Under the pieces are notes generated by a model, which saw only the letters and a program-made list of their open reading frames with translations, was not told where the DNA came from and ran no database searches. Positions 48,571 to 53,460 of a stretch of DNA of 53,460 nt are shown in pieces. Positions within the stretch are counted from its first letter, which is position 1; each line of letters starts with the position of its first letter. The position numbers and the translations under genes were made by a program. Origin of the DNA: Sphingomonas sp. IW22 (GTDB lineage: Bacteria > Pseudomonadota > Alphaproteobacteria > Sphingomonadales > Sphingomonadaceae); NCBI RefSeq assembly GCF_041321155.1, contig NZ_JBGGWB010000010.1:1-53460 (forward strand), given 5' to 3'.

Positions 48571-49257
48571 ATGCAGGCACTGCTCTATACGCTTGCGCCT
48601 GTGCTGGCGGTCGTGCTCGGCGCGATTGTCGCGAGCCGCACCAAGTTGAAACCTGGCCTCGTGGCGGGCCTACAGCATCTCGCTGCCGGCGTCGTGTTCG
48701 CGGCGGCAGCGACCGAAATCCTGCCGCAGGTCAAGCATGAGGCATCGCCCAGCGCGACGTTGATCGGCGGGGCGGCGGGCGTCGCGACCATGCTGGGGCT
48801 CAAGGCTCTTGAGGCCCGCTTCAAGGGGCCGATGGCGCTACTCGCCGCGATCGGCATCGACATTCTGGTCGACGGCCTGGTGCTCGGCCTCGCTTTCGTG
48901 GCGGGCGAGAAGGCAGGTCTCCTGCTGACGATCGCGCTCACTCTGGAAGTGTTATTTCTGGGACTGACGCTGACCGACGAGCTGGCGGAAACCTATCGCT
49001 CGCGCTTGCGCATCATCGTGATCGTCTCGGCATTGGCCCTGCTGCTGCCGATCGGCGCGCTCGCTGCCGTGCCGGTCGCCGCGCTGTCGCCGGTGATGAT
49101 CGCCGGCTTCCTCAGCTTCGGGCTGATGGCGCTGCTCTACCTCGTCACGGAGGAGTTGCTGGTCGAGGCGCACGAGAAACCCGACACCCCGCTCATCAGC
49201 TCGATGTTTTTCGTCGGCTTCCTGGCCCTGCTGACACTTGAGGAGATGATGGGATGA
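48571..49257 (+). CDS. ZIP-family-like metal transporter
   Basis: A 228-residue protein with eight predicted helices and ZIP features: QHLAAGVVFAAAATEILPQV in helix 2 and AIGIDILVDGLVLGLAF followed by TLEVLFLGLTLTDEL, where D/E replace the canonical His pairs. The short variable loop lacks a His-rich stretch. ZIP proteins usually import divalent metals, but relatives in efflux islands may export; the direction is open. GAGGAGT precedes ATG 48571, and the stop overlaps the CDF start (ATGA). Confidence 0.75.
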   Translation: MQALLYTLAPVLAVVLGAIVASRTKLKPGLVAGLQHLAAGVVFAAAATEILPQVKHEASPSATLIGGAAGVATMLGLKALEARFKGPMALLAAIGIDILVDGLVLGLAFVAGEKAGLLLTIALTLEVLFLGLTLTDELAETYRSRLRIIVIVSALALLLPIGALAAVPVAALSPVMIAGFLSFGLMALLYLVTEELLVEAHEKPDTPLISSMFFVGFLALLTLEEMMG

Positions 49258-49862
49258 TCCCGGGCAACGACAACAATGGCGGGCAGGAGCGCCGCACACT
49301 GTGGATCGTCCTGCTGCTGAACGCGGCGATCGCTGCGGGCTTCTTCGTTTCCGGCTTCTTCGCGGACTCGAGCGCGCTGATCGCCAACGGCGTCGACAAC
49401 CTGTCCGATACGGCTGTGTATGCGCTGAGCCTTGTGGCGCTCACCCGGGGCCAGACATGGAAGACACGCGCCGCGGTCGCTTCGGGCGTCATGCTGCTGA
49501 TCTTCGCGGGCGGCATCTTGATCGATGTCGGACGGCGCTACGTGCAGGGCAGCGAGCCCATCGGACCTACCATGATGGTCATGTCCGCGATCGCCGGCGT
49601 CGTGAATTACCTCTGCCTGCGGCTGCTCCAGCGCCTCAAGGATCCGGACGTCAATCTCCGGGCCGCAACCACCTTCAGCTTCAACGACTTCATTTCCAAC
49701 GGCGGCATCCTGATCGCCGGCGTGCTGGTGCTGTGGTTGGGTACCAATTGGCCGGACCTGCTGGTCGGCTTCGCCACCGCCATCATCGCCATCAAGGGCG
49801 GTGTCGAAATCCTGCGCGACGCGCGCGCCGAAACCAAGAAAAGCGAAAGGAGGTCGTCATGA
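49254..49862 (+). CDS. Cation diffusion facilitator, short form (second)
   Basis: A 202-residue CDF-type membrane protein: SGFFADSSALIANGVDNLSDTAVYALSLVA holds the helix-2 Asp pair (cited only as landmarks SSALIANG and DNLSD), and TTFSFNDFISNGGIL corresponds to helix 5 with N-D. It lacks the C-terminal cytosolic domain, like the CDF at 38462. Likely substrates are Zn, Co or Cd. Its stop overlaps the ATPase start, and AAAGGAGGT lies inside its 3' end. Confidence 0.85.
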   Translation: MIPGNDNNGGQERRTLWIVLLLNAAIAAGFFVSGFFADSSALIANGVDNLSDTAVYALSLVALTRGQTWKTRAAVASGVMLLIFAGGILIDVGRRYVQGSEPIGPTMMVMSAIAGVVNYLCLRLLQRLKDPDVNLRAATTFSFNDFISNGGILIAGVLVLWLGTNWPDLLVGFATAIIAIKGGVEILRDARAETKKSERRSS

Positions 49863-52360
49863 ACGACAAGCTCGAACTCGACATTCCAGTGTTGTTGCCG
49901 GACCTTCCTGACGCGGCCGATGCCTGCCTGGACCGTCTCGTATCAACCCTGTCAAAGCGCGAAGGTGTCGAGCGGGCGCATGTGATCTGTCTCGACGGCA
50001 ACACGCCAGCGGCGCTGTGCATCCATTTCGATGCCGCCAAGCTGCCGCTGCCACGGTTGCGCGAAATGGTGCGCGCCGCAGGTGCCGAAATCACCGAGCG
50101 CTACGGCCATGCGATCTGGCAGGTGACGGGGATCAACCACGAACGTCGGGCGCGCACGGTCAGCGATGCGCTGTGCGCCTTGCCCGGCGTGGTCCAGGCA
50201 AGCGCCAGCACCAGCGGGTCTGTCCGGGTCGAATATGATCGCCGCGAAACCACCGAAGAGGAGGTGCGCGCTGCGCTTCGCAAGCTGAAGGTGAGGGTGG
50301 GCAAGCGGGTCGCTGCCGATGAACATGCCGGCCACGACCACGGCCCCGGGGGCCACGGCGCGGGCGAAGAGAAGCACGGCCCCGGCGATGGCCACGACCA
50401 TAGCCACGCCGAATTTCTCGGCCCCAATACCGAGCTGATCTTCGCGCTCGCCTGTGGCGCGCTGCTGGGGATCGGCTACGCGATCGAGAGGCTGGTCGCT
50501 GGCGCGCCCGAATGGCTGCCGACCGCCTGCTATATCGCAGCCTATTTCTTCGGCGGATTCTTCACGCTGCGCGAGGCGATCGACAACCTCCGGATGAAGA
50601 AGTTCGAGATCGACACGCTGATGTTGGTCGCTGCGGCCGGCGCCGCTGCGCTGGGCGCATGGGCCGAAGGTGCGCTGCTGCTGTTCCTGTTCAGCCTCGG
50701 CCATGCGCTTGAGCATTATGCAATGGGCCGCGCCAAGAAGGCGATCGAGGCGCTGGCGAAGCTCGCGCCCGAAACCGCGACCGTGCGACGCGGCGGGCAG
50801 ACCAGCGAAATCCCGGTCGAGCAGATGGTCGTCGGGGACATTGCCATCGTCCGCCCGAACGAGCGCCTGCCTGCCGACGGCTTCGTCATCAAGGGCACCA
50901 GCGCGATCAACCAGGCCCCGGTCACGGGTGAAAGCATCCCGGTCGACAAGGTGCCGGTCGCAGATGCCGCAGCGGCACGCGCCAAGCCCGATGCAGTCGA
51001 CGCGGAAAGCCGGGTTTTTGCTGGTACGATCAACGGCGGCGGCGCGATCGAGATCGAGGTGACACGCCGTTCCAATGAAAGCGCGCTTGCCAAGGTCGTG
51101 AAGATGGTGAGCGAAGCGGAGACGCAGAAGTCGCCGACGCAGCGCTTCACCGACCGGTTCGAACGGATCTTCGTGCCCGCCGTCCTGGTCCTGTCAGTGC
51201 TCCTGCTGTTCGCATGGGTGGTCGTCGACGAGCCGTTCCGCGACAGCTTCTATCGCGCGATGGCGGTGCTGGTGGCGGCAAGCCCGTGCGCGCTCGCGAT
51301 CGCAACGCCGAGCGCGGTCCTGTCGGGCGTTGCCCGTGCAGCGCGGGGCGGCGTGCTCGTGAAGGGCGGTGCACCGCTCGAAAACCTCGGGTCGCTCAAA
51401 GCGATCGCTTTCGACAAGACGGGCACGCTGACCGAAGGTCGTCCGCGCATCACTGATGTCGTGCCCGTCGATGGCGCCGATGAAGGCGAGTTGCTGGCGC
51501 TGGCTGTCGCCGTCGAAGCGTTGAGCGACCATCCCCTGGCCCAAGCGATCGTCAAGGACGGCCGCGAACGTCTGAACGATCGTGCCGTGCCGACTGCCGG
51601 CGACCTCAAGAGCCTGACCGGTCGGGGCGTCACCGCGAGCGTGGATGGCGAGACGGTGTGGATCGGCAAGGCCGAGATGTTCGGAAGTGAGGGCATTCCG
51701 GCGCTGGGGCAGGGCGCGCAGGACGCAATCGCGAAGCTGCGCGAGAACGGCCGCACGACAATGGTGGTCCGCAAGGGGGACCGCGACCTGGGCGCGATCG
51801 GCCTGATGGACACGCCTCGCGAAGCTGCCAAGACCGCGTTGCGTCGGCTGCACGAGATGGGCGTGTCGCGGATGATAATGATCTCCGGCGATCACCAGAA
51901 AGTCGCCGAAGCGATCGCCGACGAAGTCGGGATCGACGAAGCGTGGGGCGACCTCATGCCCGAAGACAAGGTTGCCGCGATCAAGAAGCTCGCCGGCGAA
52001 GACAAGGTCGCGATGGTGGGCGACGGCGTGAACGATGCGCCGGCGATGGCAAGCGCCACGGTCGGCATCGCGATGGGCGCGGCGGGGTCGGACGTTGCGC
52101 TGGAGACAGCCGACGTGGCGCTGATGGCCGACGATCTGGCGCACCTGCCATTCGCAGTCGGTCTTAGCCGCCATACCCGTGGAATCATCCGGCAGAACGT
52201 CTTCGTCAGCCTGGGTGTCGTCGCCTTCCTGGTGCCTGCTACCATCCTCGGCCTCGGCATTGGGCCAGCGGTGGCGGTTCATGAGGGATCGACGCTGCTC
52301 GTCGTCATCAATGCGCTCAGGCTGCTCGCCTACCGCGATCCGGCAGGGAAGGCGGCATGA
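49859..52360 (+). CDS. P1B-4-type heavy-metal ATPase (Co/Zn class)
   Basis: An 833-residue efflux ATPase. The transmembrane site is SPC (AVLVAASPCALAIATPS, near residue 472), not CPC, and the last helix has HEGSTLLVVINALRL. SPC plus HEGxT marks the P1B-4 group (CoaT, CzcP). DKTGT is near 519 and [12 protein letters not shown] near 720. Two N-terminal HMA-like folds lack CxxC. They are followed by a His-rich linker (HAGHDHGPGGHGAGEEKHG, then GHDHSHAEF, residues ~155-182). ATG 49859 has a perfect AAAGGAGG ribosome site. The family spans Co, Zn and sometimes Cd or Fe, so the substrate is inferred. Confidence 0.9.
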   Translation: MNDKLELDIPVLLPDLPDAADACLDRLVSTLSKREGVERAHVICLDGNTPAALCIHFDAAKLPLPRLREMVRAAGAEITERYGHAIWQVTGINHERRARTVSDALCALPGVVQASASTSGSVRVEYDRRETTEEEVRAALRKLKVRVGKRVAADEHAGHDHGPGGHGAGEEKHGPGDGHDHSHAEFLGPNTELIFALACGALLGIGYAIERLVAGAPEWLPTACYIAAYFFGGFFTLREAIDNLRMKKFEIDTLMLVAAAGAAALGAWAEGALLLFLFSLGHALEHYAMGRAKKAIEALAKLAPETATVRRGGQTSEIPVEQMVVGDIAIVRPNERLPADGFVIKGTSAINQAPVTGESIPVDKVPVADAAAARAKPDAVDAESRVFAGTINGGGAIEIEVTRRSNESALAKVVKMVSEAETQKSPTQRFTDRFERIFVPAVLVLSVLLLFAWVVVDEPFRDSFYRAMAVLVAASPCALAIATPSAVLSGVARAARGGVLVKGGAPLENLGSLKAIAFDKTGTLTEGRPRITDVVPVDGADEGELLALAVAVEALSDHPLAQAIVKDGRERLNDRAVPTAGDLKSLTGRGVTASVDGETVWIGKAEMFGSEGIPALGQGAQDAIAKLRENGRTTMVVRKGDRDLGAIGLMDTPREAAKTALRRLHEMGVSRMIMISGDHQKVAEAIADEVGIDEAWGDLMPEDKVAAIKKLAGEDKVAMVGDGVNDAPAMASATVGIAMGAAGSDVALETADVALMADDLAHLPFAVGLSRHTRGIIRQNVFVSLGVVAFLVPATILGLGIGPAVAVHEGSTLLVVINALRLLAYRDPAGKAA

Positions 52361-53106
52361 AGTGGCTGATCGCCTTCGACCTCGACGGCACGCTTGCCGA
52401 GAGCAAGCGGCCGTTATCGGAGGATATGGCCGCAATCCTCGCCCGATTGCTCGCCATCACGGATGTGGCGGTGATCTCGGGCGGGGACTGGCCGCAGTTC
52501 GAAAAGCAGATCGCCTCGCGCCTTCCTGCCGGCGTCGCGCTCGACCGTCTCTGGTTGATGCCGACCACAGGCACGAAACTCTATCGGTTCATCAATGGCG
52601 CTTGGCGCGCGGTCTATGCCGAACTGTTCGACGACGCGGAGAAGGCGAAGATCCGCACGGCCTTCGATCAGGCGCTGACCGATGCCGGTCTCGCCGACGA
52701 ACGTATCTGGGGCGAACGGATCGAGGACCGGGGCAGCCAGATCACCTTTTCGGGCCTGGGGCAGGCAGCGCCGCTGAAGGAAAAGGGAGCGTGGGATCCT
52801 GACCGAAAGAAGAGGACCGCGTTGCAGGCCACGTTGCGCGCGAAGCTGCCGGAGCTCTCGATCAATCTCGGTGGCACGACATCGATCGACGTGACCAGAG
52901 CAGGGATCGACAAGGGCTATGGCCTGAAGCGCCTGAGTGCCGAGAGCGGTGTCCCGCTCGACGGGATGCTGTTCATTGGGGATGCGATATTCCCCGGTGG
53001 GAATGACTATCCCGCTGCTGAAATCGGCCTCGACACAGTGAGGGTGCGCGACGTCGCGGAAACCACCGCCGTCGTGACCGCCATCATCGCGTGTCTGCAC
53101 CGATAG
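52357..53106 (+). CDS. HAD-IIB family phosphatase
   Basis: A 249-residue HAD-superfamily IIB hydrolase. Motif I is IAFDLDGTLAESK (both aspartates), motif II VAVISGGDW, a lysine lies in the DKGYGLKRL region, and motif IV is LFIGDAIFPGGNDYP. It is related to phosphomannomutase/sugar phosphatases of this class. It overlaps the ATPase stop (ATGA) and is the last gene of the chain. A link to metal resistance is unclear; it could be a plain metabolic passenger. Confidence 0.8.
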   Translation: MKWLIAFDLDGTLAESKRPLSEDMAAILARLLAITDVAVISGGDWPQFEKQIASRLPAGVALDRLWLMPTTGTKLYRFINGAWRAVYAELFDDAEKAKIRTAFDQALTDAGLADERIWGERIEDRGSQITFSGLGQAAPLKEKGAWDPDRKKRTALQATLRAKLPELSINLGGTTSIDVTRAGIDKGYGLKRLSAESGVPLDGMLFIGDAIFPGGNDYPAAEIGLDTVRVRDVAETTAVVTAIIACLHR

Positions 53107-53274
53107 GATCAAGATACATGGTCGGCTCCATCGCGGAATGCCGCATTGTCAAAGCTCTGGCTTCTGTCGCTTAGGGCAGCGCTTCCTAAAACGAAAAGAA
53201 GGCAATGTGCGCGTCTCCGCGAACAAAGCCTCCAGCGATCAATCTAAGAGATTCCGCCGCGCTTCTCAATCGTA
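53107..53274. other. Non-coding tail up to the right Tn3-family end
   Basis: No gene is recognised. It is slightly richer in A/T than its surroundings. Confidence 0.4.
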
Positions 53275-53312
53275 GGGGGCGTTTGCGGGAGGGGGCGGAA
53301 TCCTACGCTAAG
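53275..53312 (+). repeat. 38-bp Tn3-family terminal inverted repeat (right copy)
   Basis: Starts GGGGGCGTTTGCGG, ends ACGCTAAG. Exact inverted match to 149-186. Confidence 0.92.
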
Positions 53313-53458
53313 GATTTGGGCCAGCGATATTCCCCGGTTGGATTGATGTGTTCCCATCCCAACGGCGAGACGTGGGCGAGTAGATCAGGCGCGATATGGG
53401 TACCGCTGGCGGCCCGGGTATTGACGACCTCGCCGAGCTTCATGGTGTTCCAGAATAT
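53303..53458 (-). CDS. tnpA: Tn3-family transposase, C-terminal fragment (cut by window edge)
   Basis: The same 51 C-terminal codons as at 3-158, with HINPTGEY in place of HINLTGEY. The gene runs out of the window to the right on the minus strand. Confidence 0.9.
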   Translation of the reverse strand: MFWNTMKLGEVVNTRAASGTHIAPDLLAHVSPLGWEHINPTGEYRWPKSLA

Positions 53459-53460
53459 GA

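Larger units (their letters stand above)
53275..53460 (-). mobile_element. Inner end of a right-flanking Tn3-family transposon
   Basis: An inverted copy of 1-186, identical except for one base (53340). It holds the transposase 3' end on the minus strand and the 38-bp inverted repeat; the rest lies outside the window. Confidence 0.9.

Noticed and set aside
53107..53274. Possible res or attachment site next to the right Tn3 end
   Set aside because: A few short inverted pairs can be seen, but none has the arrangement of a resolvase site, and the region is outside the transposon end.
1..53460. The whole window as one composite Tn3 transposon
   Set aside because: The two ends differ by one base, the flanking pentamers do not match, and the elements extend outward, so there is no proof of joint movement.

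Overview
The window is GC-rich DNA from what looks like a sphingomonad (Sphingomonas, Sphingobium or Novosphingobium type) plasmid or genomic island. The clues are a Ti-type TraA relaxase followed by a DUF6118 protein, and sphingomonad-style copper clusters (multicopper oxidase, CopB, CopC, CopD, DUF305, DUF411 and DUF4396 proteins). The taxon is inferred from gene content, not measured. Both window ends are the same 186 bases in inverted orientation: the 3' end of a Tn3-family transposase gene plus a 38-bp terminal inverted repeat. The two copies differ at one base, so they are two separate Tn3-family elements pointing inward.

Layout. 1-3.4 kb: Tn3 end, a traA gene decapitated by it, and a DUF6118 gene. 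3.4-9.5 kb: an isolated fliE, an mnmE fragment, a secreted NTF2-like protein, a broken DUF2231 gene, a nuclease-like protein, DUF4396, a broken copper-storage-protein/sigma-factor chimera and an acyltransferase. 9.6-12.7 kb: a complete IS66-family element with 8-bp target duplication and a passenger gene. 12.7-14.7 kb: two DUF305 genes and a decayed traA/DUF6118 copy. 14.8-18.5 kb: a CueR module (metallochaperone, CopA ATPase, CueR, Cys-rich copper-storage protein). 18.6-33.1 kb: the main copper island (cytochrome c-FTR1, a 901-residue SDR-membrane fusion, CopD, CopC, a flavin oxidoreductase, DUF2231, DUF411, DUF305, CopB, CopA, then an ECF sigma factor with CnrX-like and CnrY-like partners). 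33.5-36.5 kb: a Tn552/Tn5053-like transposon. 36.6-53.1 kb: a Cd/Zn/Co island (aspartic protease, CadR/ZntR-like regulator, CDF, second cytochrome c-FTR1, CzcCBA, SRPBCC, two small lipoproteins, ZIP, CDF, P1B-4 ATPase, HAD phosphatase).

How it works together. I found a recurrent promoter, GAGGGG-N15-CGTA, twelve times. It lies upstream of the CnrY-CnrX-sigma operon, the copA operon, DUF2231, CopC/CopD, the flavin oxidoreductase, DUF4396, the copper-storage proteins, both DUF305 genes, the acyltransferase and the broken gene copies. It is always oriented toward the gene. This reads as one extracytoplasmic-stress regulon in which a CnrYXH-type periplasmic metal sensor, elsewhere known for cobalt/nickel, commands a dispersed copper-detoxification gene set. 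CueR-type operators with 19-bp spacers add cytosolic copper control. Two near-identical 19-bp-spacer operators tie the aspartic protease and the CDF exporter to the CadR/ZntR-like regulator. Relics of traA/DUF6118 at module borders, an inverted FTR1 duplication and a transposon lacking target duplications show that the region was assembled in pieces.
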